The notes under the pieces are model-generated. The model was not told the DNA's origin. It saw nothing but the letters and a program-made list of their open reading frames with translations, and ran no database searches. A stretch of DNA of 35,104 bases from an uncultured Candidatus Peregrinibacteria bacterium (GTDB taxonomy: Bacteria; Patescibacteriota; Gracilibacteria; UBA1369; LOWO2-01-FULL-3): NCBI GenBank assembly GCA_903847465.1, contig CAINDQ010000109.1, forward strand, positions 1-35,104. Reading direction: 5' to 3'. The position numbers and the translations under genes were made by a program. Shown piece by piece: positions 17,301 to 23,899 of the stretch (position 1 is its first letter; the number at the start of each line of letters is the position of its first letter).

Positions 17301-19083
17301 CCGTCATCACCGGAGAATAGGCATATATATTCTGAGATCCAGCATTTTGATCGTAGACACCAGTTTCTGGATTACTGGTTAATCCAAATATATTCCCATA
17401 CACATAAGCCGCCCTAGCCTCTCCATTAAAAGCCAAAACAGAACTAACAAAATCCGCATTATTAAAAACATTTCCATAGCCCAAGTCTCCTGCGCCAGGA
17501 ACCACGGCATCATAAAGATTATTTGGTCCACCGATATAAGCAATTCCATCACCAATACCAACTCCCCCATATCCATTTCCCATTCCTATAACCGTCATTT
17601 CGTCATCATCAATTCCAACCAAATTCCCATAGAAATAAACAGGTGTATCGTGAGAATACAAAGTCCCAACCCCAAACCCACTATACAAATTCCCAACAAG
17701 CACATTATTAGTTACAGATATTTCAGGAAGCACACTTCCCATAACCCCCGGAGCACCAGAAACCGAAATTCCATCTCCTCCATTTTGAGCGGATTTATTA
17801 TTAGAAATTGTAATTGCTCCATTTGAAACCGTTGAGATTCCAAATCCATCATTACCAAGTCCCTCAACTATATTCCCATCCTTATCTGTACCCACTTTAT
17901 TATAACCAATTTTTAAATCATCAATAATCTCTGGCTGAACCATAATTCCCACATTATTCCCAGAGACAACATTCCCTTCAGCCTCATCATTAACCCCGTC
18001 TAAATTTGAACCAATAATTAATTGACTCATCATCTCCGTAGGCCCATACACGGCAATTCCGACTCCATCATTCCCCAGTCCAACCTCATTACCATTTATT
18101 CCCACTCCAACATAGTTGTTTTGGATTATCACAGGACCATTCGTATCACCAATATTTCCAATAGTAATTCCATCCAAAGTATTTCCGGAAATAATATTCG
18201 GATCCCCGTTTAGATCCCCAATTTGCAAAGTGACTCCAAAGATAGGAGCGTTCAGACACAACCCATACCCACCATTTGGAATAACCGCAGTTCCAGTAGC
18301 ATTCAACCCTACTATATTTCCAGTGATAGAAAGATTGGAAATTCCGCCCGCATCGTATACTCCAGGACCAACATTTCCACTAATCACATTATTCGTTATC
18401 GCAATTGCACCTACATTCTCAATATCGATTCCGCGAGCCCCATTGGCGTCAGCCGAAAGTCCATCTGCCGTAGTCCCAATTTTATTACGATCGATGTAAA
18501 CACCAGTAGCCCAAACCACCTGGACCCCGTCATCACCATTCCCTCCAATCACATTACCCGCAACAACAAGACCATTTGCAGTATTGGCAGATATTCCCAT
18601 TTCGACATTGTCGGCGATAACGTTATTTGTAATATTCACCCCACTCGCACTATCAACACTCACCCCTGTATATCCACCATTTATCCCCGCAAAATCATGT
18701 ATATGTGTATCAACTGCATCAGCTCCGGAAACATTAAAAACACTCCAACCGGGATCTCCATCAATAACATTTGTCTTATCATCCAAAGCCCCATTTCCAT
18801 CAACATCCACAGTTCGAGTAACATTTAACGATTGCATCGTTAAAGAAAGAGTCTGATTTGTCTCCACGAAAATATTGTTCGGAACACCACTTGAGTTTGA
18901 CGTACTCAAAGCGCTCGGCAAAGTACAATTCCAATTCCCGACACCCATGTCTCCACAAATTCCGCCAACCACTTCTCCATCCGTATCAACGATATATGTC
19001 GCCGCAAAAACCGTCTGCGAAACCATCGCAAACAAGAGAGTCAAACCTACAAATTTTTTGAAAATTTTAAGACCTCGAGACAT
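14332..19083 (-). CDS. Giant secreted right-handed beta-helix repeat protein
   Basis: A surface or secreted protein of 1583 aa with no assignable activity. A classical signal peptide is visible (MSRGLKIFKKFVGLTLLFAMVSQTVFAA). From about residue 90 to 1150 the sequence is a long series of parallel beta-helix turns of the type NVISGN..GG(I/V) and YIGTD..G, rich in Asn, Gly and Ile, as in polysaccharide-binding or lyase-like helices. A cysteine pair and an acidic stretch (CQEEEDDGGG) lead into a PEVI repeat linker at about 1209-1229. The C-terminal 350 residues look like immunoglobulin-like beta domains (GTVGSSPAILALSKPNEVVTIEL; TGKTVKFKV). There is no LPXTG motif and no terminal membrane helix, so anchoring is unclear. 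Adhesion or glycan binding is a guess. Confidence 0.85.
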   Translation of the reverse strand: MSRGLKIFKKFVGLTLLFAMVSQTVFAATYIVDTDGEVVGGICGDMGVGNWNCTLPSALSTSNSSGVPNNIFVETNQTLSLTMQSLNVTRTVDVDGNGALDDKTNVIDGDPGWSVFNVSGADAVDTHIHDFAGINGGYTGVSVDSASGVNITNNVIADNVEMGISANTANGLVVAGNVIGGNGDDGVQVVWATGVYIDRNKIGTTADGLSADANGARGIDIENVGAIAITNNVISGNVGPGVYDAGGISNLSITGNIVGLNATGTAVIPNGGYGLCLNAPIFGVTLQIGDLNGDPNIISGNTLDGITIGNIGDTNGPVIIQNNYVGVGINGNEVGLGNDGVGIAVYGPTEMMSQLIIGSNLDGVNDEAEGNVVSGNNVGIMVQPEIIDDLKIGYNKVGTDKDGNIVEGLGNDGFGISTVSNGAITISNNKSAQNGGDGISVSGAPGVMGSVLPEISVTNNVLVGNLYSGFGVGTLYSHDTPVYFYGNLVGIDDDEMTVIGMGNGYGGVGIGDGIAYIGGPNNLYDAVVPGAGDLGYGNVFNNADFVSSVLAFNGEARAAYVYGNIFGLTSNPETGVYDQNAGSQNIYAYSPVMTDLVIGGTNINGNYYDDPSQLRNVISGRRLFEENYSLEYITLSMMCDREAGLLDPTYCDNAEHEGNITIQNNYIGTDFTGMIVPGDDLEVLGLNGIGLEDGDNITIGGINANEGNLISYGHLDMENNSGTSLSIDDESDFGGEVTVQGNIIGLNVLGTESLDSGNGIGYSSKTGSIVIGGIEAAAKNIIAGLFSGGEGIRIDSSVTGVSRILGNYIGVGINGNETDLGNNYYGLELQGGTIYLGEAADGTITKNVISGNTGGGVIVMTEGDAHIEIKGAYIGTDVTGHFAIPNGSTDGFFPGGIAILDGAGSEIIIGGDKALDGSLLEGNLISGNYGAGILSWGSHGLQILGNYIGVDAIGTAALPNVAGGMDPLNFSGEGIALMDVGLDMPVEEGGPVVMNQEHVLISENVIAGNEGSGIAAQHMVGGEVVNLGGADYTTLEGGGFDWSEGGIMNNFIGTSFDGTISIPNGTANGDRYGIYFNDETNDGEYVVHNLDGWRLDGGFGDLEGSDPGPFSGNTINGGAYFAYSGESNTADQMNVVMDEIYTGLGNTWSGVFGDGLVNGLYQLMVYVTTEGDPEADVPDYCRPAAACQEEEDDGGGILIVTQPPRIVQPEVIPEVIPEIIPEVIPEVIPPNEQEVTDAIGTVGDEAIDLFVGTETGVENETTAEVTDETPLPPPTNISEVDTDAVYSSPTYASEALSLIINDKAECSGDKANECLKRMYGLDKDQENQTEAILEKELGDAVVFNKKPGEIITIPRIVNLSGTVGSSPAILALSKPNEVVTIELVSEDPTTKEQSKLINTITGETDDEGKAVLNAMLVDGEYSATIYTMRSGNKITGKTVKFKVSQEVDQEFSIEGLTITEEYAHEPYVGEAGEFVKFLLSYTEKLEPIFIAKDYIEFSRTGGMVYVVQGRVDTLDNENKMVYLAYQSVTFGSAVISDASQKGAFRMVIPKGIGAGAHKLTAYAYNPKQVKATSQKQVLFQIKK
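15398..15457 (-). repeat. Five 12-bp tandem units encoding PEVI/PEII repeats
   Basis: Five consecutive 12-nt units of the form GGAATNAYYTCN (plus strand) encode a Pro-Glu-Val/Ile-Ile linker between the beta-helix and the C-terminal domains. The units differ at synonymous positions, so the array is old or selected at protein level. Repeat number may vary between strains. Confidence 0.85.
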
Positions 19084-19124
19084 ATGTTTTGTTTTTATTT
19101 TTGATGTTTATTTTTGAATATAAA

Positions 19125-19153
19125 ATTATACCACAAAATAGCCCCAAACCCAA
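19125..19153 (-). promoter_or_regulatory. Promoter of the beta-helix gene, extended -10
   Basis: On the minus strand a perfect TATAAT is preceded by TGG (extended -10) and, 17 bp upstream, by TTGGGT. It sits about 40 nt before the ATG and just after the stop of the TrmB-like gene, so the beta-helix gene can be transcribed on its own. Confidence 0.65.
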
Positions 19154-19178
19154 GGACGAAACCCCTCAAAAACCTATT

Positions 19179-19916
19179 CTACAAATTTGCCCACAATTGT
19201 TCAAAAATTGCCTTCTGTGTACGAACCAATTGTTCAGAAAAAATCACCACCGCAGAAACTTCTTTTTCGTCATAAGAAACCATGCAAATTCTATCTTCGC
19301 AAATAAAATTATCAGAATCAAAAGTCGCATCTTTTGGTAGGATTTTAATCTTATGGTTTTTGGTAGCACAATCTTTCTTGTATCGCCTGCCCTTTGGTCC
19401 ATCAACAACAAACTCACGAACATCAAGGCGAGAAGCCTTAATCGCCTTCTCCACTTTCTTGAAATAAATCTCCATCACCGGATTTTCCACCTGCGGATTG
19501 AAATAAGCACAGAAACTTTTTTCCTTCAAAATCCCTTCATACATTTTCATCACCGCTTCTTTTCCCTCAAAAAATTTCACCTTCGGAGTAATCGTAAACT
19601 TGTTTTCAAGAACCTTTAACTGCGGAAGATTTTTATCAAGAATCTCAATTGTATGTCGAATTTTGCTCTCTTTTGCCTCAAGCACATCCGCAATTGCCTT
19701 AACCGAAATACACTTGAAATACCTCATCGCCGCCCTTTCAAACTCCTCCACAATCCCAATTTTTTTCAGATTCTCCAAAATCAAATACATCGACGACCTC
19801 GGCACACCCATATGTCGCGCAATTACACTCACCGGCTGCGCTCCCAATTCCAACAATTTCAAAAACGTTTCCATTTCCTTTTCACTCGCCCCTAAATTTT
19901 TGAACAACTCCTTCAT
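19179..19916 (-). CDS. TrmB-like transcriptional regulator
   Basis: The 245 aa protein opens with a winged-helix DNA-binding domain of TrmB type: LGASEKEMETFLKLLELGAQPVSVIARHMGVPRSSMYLILENLKKIGIVEEF (residues about 8-60). A helical dimerisation segment (IADVLEAKESKIRHTIEILDKNLPQL) follows, then an alpha/beta effector domain (VKFFEGKEAVMKMYEGILKE...). In archaea TrmB proteins respond to sugars, but the ligand here is unknown. The gene lies directly upstream of the beta-helix gene on the same strand and is divergent from the gene at 20075. A second member of the family is at 23021. Confidence 0.85.
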   Translation of the reverse strand: MKELFKNLGASEKEMETFLKLLELGAQPVSVIARHMGVPRSSMYLILENLKKIGIVEEFERAAMRYFKCISVKAIADVLEAKESKIRHTIEILDKNLPQLKVLENKFTITPKVKFFEGKEAVMKMYEGILKEKSFCAYFNPQVENPVMEIYFKKVEKAIKASRLDVREFVVDGPKGRRYKKDCATKNHKIKILPKDATFDSDNFICEDRICMVSYDEKEVSAVVIFSEQLVRTQKAIFEQLWANL

Positions 19917-19958
19917 CGCCAGAAAATTAATCTGTTGTCATAAAACACCGACAGCTAC

Positions 19959-19987
19959 ATTTTAGCTCATCCACAGGCTTTTTGCAA
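19959..19987 (-). promoter_or_regulatory. Promoter of the first TrmB-like gene
   Basis: On the minus strand TTGCAA and TAAAAT are separated by 17 bp, about 40 nt before the ATG at 19916. It is back to back with the promoter of the gene at 20075. Confidence 0.5.
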
Positions 19988-20014
19988 CCATTTTAAATCC
20001 TCAGTCGCAGATTA

Positions 20015-20043
20015 TTGACAGATGACCAGCTTAATGGTATCAT
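20015..20043 (+). promoter_or_regulatory. Promoter of the gene at 20075, extended -10
   Basis: A consensus TTGACA is followed after 17 bp by TATCAT, preceded by TGG. The ORF-track start at 20015 is the TTG of this -35 box and therefore cannot be the translation start. The ATG at 20075 lies about 25 nt past the predicted transcription start. Confidence 0.7.
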
Positions 20044-20074
20044 CGCCTCTCGTTCATATTTAACCAAAACAATT

Positions 20075-21355
20075 ATGACAGACCAAGGCAACCCAACCCC
20101 AACAACTCCAGAAACCGTAGATCCAACACCAGTACAACCAGTCGCGACAGAAACCCTTTCTTCACAGCCAACCGCCGTTGATGATGGCCTCACCTCAACT
20201 AAAGACGATCTTCGCTTAGCAAATATTCCACCGGAAGTTGCCAACTATCTAGGAGACAAAAGCGTCTGCGTCCTCGAAGAAGACCCTAGCTCTCCCCTTG
20301 CCTCAGACATTGCAAAATTACAAAACAAAACAGGCAAACCACCAAAAGTTCTACTGATAGACTATTCAAAAAAAATAGACACAGACCTTCCTCAATTACT
20401 GGAAACTTGCGAAGGAACCCTCTTAGTAGTCCTCTGTGACTCAGAAATGCCAAATCAAAAACACGGACCAGCAAGCCCTACAGAAGGCCCCCGTGCTATT
20501 GAAATGATCACAATCCAAGTAGAAGAATGGAACATAGCCCACCCAAACAAACAAATTCGCTTAGAATTCATGATCGACAAAACCTGGTCTTTTGCCGGCC
20601 ACAATAAAATATTAAAAAAATCCTATCCTGGAGCCGTAACGGTATTCGGAAGAATCGAACATGATAACCCTTGCACCACCGCAGAAGATCTCTCTGCCGC
20701 AATTCAGCAAAAATTAGCAGAAGATCCCCTCCTAATAGATTTCGAACAAAACCTCGCAGAACTAGCAGAAGAATATAACGCGGCCTGCCAAGCCCACGAT
20801 GAAACAGAGAAAGGAGTCATCTTCGAAAGAATCTGCCAATTGGGAGCTGAACAAATCTTGGAAATGAAAGATGATCCAACTGCCAAAGATAAAATCCAAG
20901 CAATAATCATGAAACTAGACATCAATGGCCCAAAAGAATCCCTCTACACAGAAATGACACTCCACGGATTAGGCAGATCTCTCCAAGGCTTGCGCTCGAC
21001 AACCATCGAGGAAGCCAGAAATATCGCTTTTTATCCAGACCTATTCAAAAAGGAATTTCAAGATATGCTATTTGCCAAGAGAGGATTCCAAGATCACGCC
21101 GCAAAAACAGGTGATCAAACCTTCACAGATAGCGCCAACTGGAGACAGACCGAAATGGCCATGAGAGTCGCCCAGCTTCACCCAGTTCACCAAAGACAAG
21201 CTCTCGAAATAGCCGAAGTATGCTTTGCTCAATTTGGAAAAGAATTAACAACAGGCCCTCAAGCTTTACGCAAAGCAGGCCTTCGTGAATTCATCGCTTT
21301 CCACAGAGAAGTACGAAGAGAAATGATTTTACAGAAAGCTGAAACAAGCCATTAA
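20075..21355 (+). CDS. Hypothetical protein with a possible receiver-like domain
   Basis: No family is recognised with certainty. The 426 aa protein begins with about 45 residues of Thr/Pro-rich, probably disordered sequence. Residues about 50-190 alternate hydrophobic strands and helices in a way that recalls a CheY-type receiver: VCVLEEDP, KVLLIDYS, LLVVLCDSEMP (an Asp-x-x-Met-Pro like the phosphoacceptor loop), IRLEFMIDKT and a last helix after FGRIEHDN. The rest (about 200-426) is helical and charged, ending in REMILQKAETSH. There is no signal peptide or membrane segment. The start was chosen from the promoter. The stop shares TTAA with that of the convergent zinc-ribbon gene. Confidence 0.6.
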   Translation: MTDQGNPTPTTPETVDPTPVQPVATETLSSQPTAVDDGLTSTKDDLRLANIPPEVANYLGDKSVCVLEEDPSSPLASDIAKLQNKTGKPPKVLLIDYSKKIDTDLPQLLETCEGTLLVVLCDSEMPNQKHGPASPTEGPRAIEMITIQVEEWNIAHPNKQIRLEFMIDKTWSFAGHNKILKKSYPGAVTVFGRIEHDNPCTTAEDLSAAIQQKLAEDPLLIDFEQNLAELAEEYNAACQAHDETEKGVIFERICQLGAEQILEMKDDPTAKDKIQAIIMKLDINGPKESLYTEMTLHGLGRSLQGLRSTTIEEARNIAFYPDLFKKEFQDMLFAKRGFQDHAAKTGDQTFTDSANWRQTEMAMRVAQLHPVHQRQALEIAEVCFAQFGKELTTGPQALRKAGLREFIAFHREVRREMILQKAETSH

Positions 21356-22893
21356 TACGTCTCTTTCAGATAGCACTTCTCACAGTAGACCTTCTCATAA
21401 ACTCGCTCACTTTTGCCCGCATGGATTTCGTCATTACAAGATGCACAATTTGTAGTTTTCAATTCCACTACCGAATACGGACGAGCTAATGACATAATCC
21501 TACAAGAGAAACATCTGTCCGGAAGAGCCAATCCAATCTTTGCATAGAACTTTTTCTCAGCCTCCGAAAATACCGAAATTCTTCCGCAAAGAGCACATTT
21601 TCCTTCACCAAAATTTCCGTCAGAAGTTTTCATTTCTGTTCTTGGAAAATATAAATCGGCAATAGTTTCTTCGTAATTAAATGGAGATTTTGCCGGATCA
21701 AAAAACTCTTCAAATTGATTTCCATTCGTAGCCAACTCTGCAAATATCTTATCTTTCAAACGACGATATTCCTCTTCTGTATAACGTTTATTAAAGATAC
21801 AGAAATTTCCTCTTTTCAAACTAACACATCCCAAACATTCCTTACAATCATCACAACTCTCAGACAAATAAGTTTCACTACAACGATTACAACTATTCAA
21901 AAAAGCACATTTATAACACCACCCCGGCTGCAACGTGTTGTAACAAATTTCGATCTTTCCACCAACCACCGAATCATAAGAATTGATATCCTCAGTGCCT
22001 CTCAAAATACTTTTACTATCACGACATCCATCTGAAAAATAAATCTCATTACAATCCTTGCATCCCACCAAATAATCACCATAACAATTTTCACAATTGA
22101 TCATATGTAGCGCCTTCACCGTAAACTTTTCGCGCAGATTATGGAATTCCTGCTTGGCCTTCTTTTGCCCAGCCAAAAGCCCTAAATCATACTCCGCCAT
22201 TTTCTTTTCATACTCTTCTTTGGAAAGCATTTCATTCTGAAAACAGAATTCCTTGCTCCTCAAATTCCAACACATAAAACAATTTTTACATCCTTTGCAA
22301 TCATACAAAAACGCCGAATCATGGCAGTTTTCTGAGTCCTCCGAAAACTTCAAATTGTAACATTTACTGCAGTTTACACATTCGCATAAAAGCTCCGATT
22401 CGATACAGAAAAACGAATTTGCAGAGTCCTTCATTCTAACCGCACGATAACACCCAATCAAATTTTCAGACTGAAAAACTTGGAAACTCAAGTAACAACT
22501 TTTTGAATCAAAAATCAGATGTGCATATTCACTATTTTCCGCACCAACGCGATTTGTACTTGGTCGTGGAACACGTTTTGAGAACTCCCAATATTGCTCA
22601 AAAAAAGGCTTATTCTCATCATAAGTAGCCTCCGGCAAATTCCACTCCCCACTCGTCCAATATTCTTTTTCATACACTGGAAACTCCGTCCCCTCTTTAT
22701 AAACAGAGATCATTGTCTTCCCCGTCGCATCACATTTTCTTTTATAAATTTGATATTCATTTTGCCAAGAAAGCTTTCTTCCCCAGCTACAAATTCGGCA
22801 ATATTCCGGATGACTAATTCCATGCACTAAAAAATATTGTTGATCATTTTCGGAAATTTCAAAATTTGTACCGCATGATTTACAAGTCTTCAT
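21352..22893 (-). CDS. Cysteine-rich zinc-ribbon protein of a CPR-type family
   Basis: The function is unknown. The 513 aa sequence has about 40 cysteines. It opens with a zinc ribbon (CKSCGTNFEIS...YCRIC) followed by SWQNEYQIYKRKCDATGK and a conserved-looking FFEQYWEFSKRVPRP segment. The middle is a repetitive series of short Cys-containing turns (CYNLKFSEDSENC, YDCKGCKNCFMCWNL, CNRCSETYLSESCDDC) that could form a zinc-stapled solenoid. Near the end CALCGRISVF...RCFSC repeats the N-terminal ribbon, and CASCNDEIHAG...YCEKCY adds a third. I recall similar proteins from CPR genomes, sometimes with unconvincing CaiB/BaiF names. The start is set at MKTCKSCG; 22920 (MVLASKNSI) is possible because it also lies downstream of the promoter. 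Confidence 0.75.
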   Translation of the reverse strand: MKTCKSCGTNFEISENDQQYFLVHGISHPEYCRICSWGRKLSWQNEYQIYKRKCDATGKTMISVYKEGTEFPVYEKEYWTSGEWNLPEATYDENKPFFEQYWEFSKRVPRPSTNRVGAENSEYAHLIFDSKSCYLSFQVFQSENLIGCYRAVRMKDSANSFFCIESELLCECVNCSKCYNLKFSEDSENCHDSAFLYDCKGCKNCFMCWNLRSKEFCFQNEMLSKEEYEKKMAEYDLGLLAGQKKAKQEFHNLREKFTVKALHMINCENCYGDYLVGCKDCNEIYFSDGCRDSKSILRGTEDINSYDSVVGGKIEICYNTLQPGWCYKCAFLNSCNRCSETYLSESCDDCKECLGCVSLKRGNFCIFNKRYTEEEYRRLKDKIFAELATNGNQFEEFFDPAKSPFNYEETIADLYFPRTEMKTSDGNFGEGKCALCGRISVFSEAEKKFYAKIGLALPDRCFSCRIMSLARPYSVVELKTTNCASCNDEIHAGKSERVYEKVYCEKCYLKETY

Positions 22894-22952
22894 AATCGAG
22901 TTTTTAGATGCTAAGACCATATTGTATGCGGTTTTTGAAATACGACCACTTT

Positions 22953-22981
22953 AGTATAAAACAAAGAAACCATTAACGCAA
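22953..22981 (-). promoter_or_regulatory. Promoter of the zinc-ribbon gene
   Basis: On the minus strand TTGCGT and TATACT are separated by 17 bp. The -35 box falls inside one of two direct copies of TTTGCGTT (22975-22982 and 22997-23004) spaced 22 bp apart. Confidence 0.5.
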
Positions 22982-22983
22982 AA

Positions 22984-23011
22984 ATGGCTTACAATCAACG
23001 CAAATAGCCAT
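22984..23011 (-). terminator. Candidate terminator after the second TrmB-like gene
   Basis: ATGGCT (22984-22989) and AGCCAT (23006-23011) form a 6-bp stem with a 16-nt loop, followed on the minus strand by a short T run. It begins 9 nt after the stop at 23021. It may instead be part of the regulatory region of the zinc-ribbon gene. Confidence 0.4.
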
Positions 23012-23020
23012 GAAAATTTT

Positions 23021-23773
23021 CTACCTCACAGTAGAATTCCACATCATCTGATACTGAATCAGCTTTGCTTTCGCAAGATCTGGAGACTCGGCACGAAGCA
23101 CTTTTACTTTGCCCTCGGCGTTCTTATAAAAATTCAAATATGTATCACCATAAAGATAAGAGAACTCGACAGGATATTCACCATTCTGAATAAACTTGGT
23201 CTCACGTTTTTCCAAACGATCTCTTCCCGCAAGATCCTGAGAAACATCCGACTGATCAAAAATCAAAGCCGAAGCATGTTTGCCTTTTTTGATTCTAGTT
23301 TTGATAAAACTTTGCTCAACTTCAGGGCCAAAAAACTTCATTACCGCCCCAAAAGAGCCCACGCACCAAATCGCATCATCAATCTTATATGGAATATCCA
23401 AATAATAATCAGTAAGAGAATCCCCTTCGTAAATCTCCGTTTCTGTAGAAATTTTTGACAACTTTCCAAGCTCAAAAAACTTGTCCGCAATCCTACTCAT
23501 TTTTCTTCCATGCACCGCAAATTTCTTGGCAATATTATTCAAAGGAATCGCGATATAATTTACCGGAAAACTCTTTTCGACAGCAGTAATGAATCCTTTT
23601 TCGATCAAAGAATCCAAAATTTTGTAAATTCCGGCAGTACTGTATTTTGTCTCAGATTTGATCGCAGAGGCATCCAAAGCTCCTTTTTGCAACAACGCAA
23701 AATAGACGCTATTTTCGCCCTCAGTAAGGCCAAAAACACTCAACGACTGCTTTATGTAGCTTTGTATGTTCAT
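23021..23773 (-). CDS. TrmB-like transcriptional regulator (second copy)
   Basis: The 250 aa protein starts with a TrmB-type winged helix (SVFGLTEGENSVYFALLQKGALDASAIKSETKYSTAGIYKILDSLIEKGFITAV). A linker helix follows, then a C-terminal domain beginning TETEIYEGDSLTDYYLDIPYKIDDAIWCVGSFG. The layout matches the protein at 19179, but identity looks low, so they are distant paralogues. It lies just upstream of the zinc-ribbon gene on the same strand and is divergent from hrcA. An 18-bp imperfect palindrome over its own promoter suggests autoregulation. Confidence 0.82.
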   Translation of the reverse strand: MNIQSYIKQSLSVFGLTEGENSVYFALLQKGALDASAIKSETKYSTAGIYKILDSLIEKGFITAVEKSFPVNYIAIPLNNIAKKFAVHGRKMSRIADKFFELGKLSKISTETEIYEGDSLTDYYLDIPYKIDDAIWCVGSFGAVMKFFGPEVEQSFIKTRIKKGKHASALIFDQSDVSQDLAGRDRLEKRETKFIQNGEYPVEFSYLYGDTYLNFYKNAEGKVKVLRAESPDLAKAKLIQYQMMWNSTVR

Positions 23774-23780
23774 AATATTT

Positions 23781-23798
23781 TACTCAACATGTCAAGTA
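23781..23798. promoter_or_regulatory. Candidate operator for the TrmB-like regulator
   Basis: TACTCAACATGTCAAGTA is an imperfect palindrome (14 of 18 positions symmetric, perfect ACATGT core and TACT/AGTA ends). It overlaps the -10 box and presumed start site of the regulator's own promoter. On the minus strand it reads TACT-N9-GAGTA, close to the TACT-N7/8-GAGTA motif I recall for haloarchaeal TrmB. The binding protein is inferred. Confidence 0.45.
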
Positions 23799-23823
23799 TG
23801 CCATCCAAGCCCCCAAAAGTCAA
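23795..23823 (-). promoter_or_regulatory. Promoter of the second TrmB-like gene
   Basis: On the minus strand TTGACT is followed after 17 bp by CATACT, preceded by TGG (extended -10). The predicted start falls inside the palindrome at 23781-23798, about 15 nt before the ATG at 23773. Confidence 0.5.
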
Positions 23824-23842
23824 TAAAATTACAACCAATTTC

Positions 23843-23871
23843 TTGAATTTCTAGAATTAGCACCCTATAAT
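23843..23871 (+). promoter_or_regulatory. Promoter of the hrcA-grpE operon
   Basis: TTGAAT and a perfect TATAAT are separated by 17 bp. The -10 box lies in the spacer of the CIRCE element, so HrcA binding would block polymerase directly. Confidence 0.75.
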
Positions 23872-23883
23872 GGGCAGTGCTAA
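23857..23883. promoter_or_regulatory. CIRCE operator upstream of hrcA
   Basis: The arms TTAGCACCC and CAGTGCTAA flank a 9-bp spacer, each one base away from the consensus TTAGCACTC-N9-GAGTGCTAA. The ORF-track ATG of hrcA at 23870 lies inside this operator. Confidence 0.9.
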
Positions 23884-23899
23884 TCGTAAATTTCAAAGT

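Noticed and set aside
15820-18856. Plus-strand ORFs (up to 201 aa) opposite the beta-helix gene
   Set aside because: Their Ser/Ile/Asn/Pro-rich composition is the complement of the repetitive Asn/Gly coding strand, and no start signals or motifs are seen.
20015-20074. TTG start of the gene at 20075
   Set aside because: The TTG is part of a consensus -35 box (TTGACA), and the residues before MTDQGNPT are encoded by promoter sequence.
23870-23899. Upstream ATG of hrcA given by the ORF track
   Set aside because: It lies inside the CIRCE operator and overlaps the -10 box, before the predicted transcription start.
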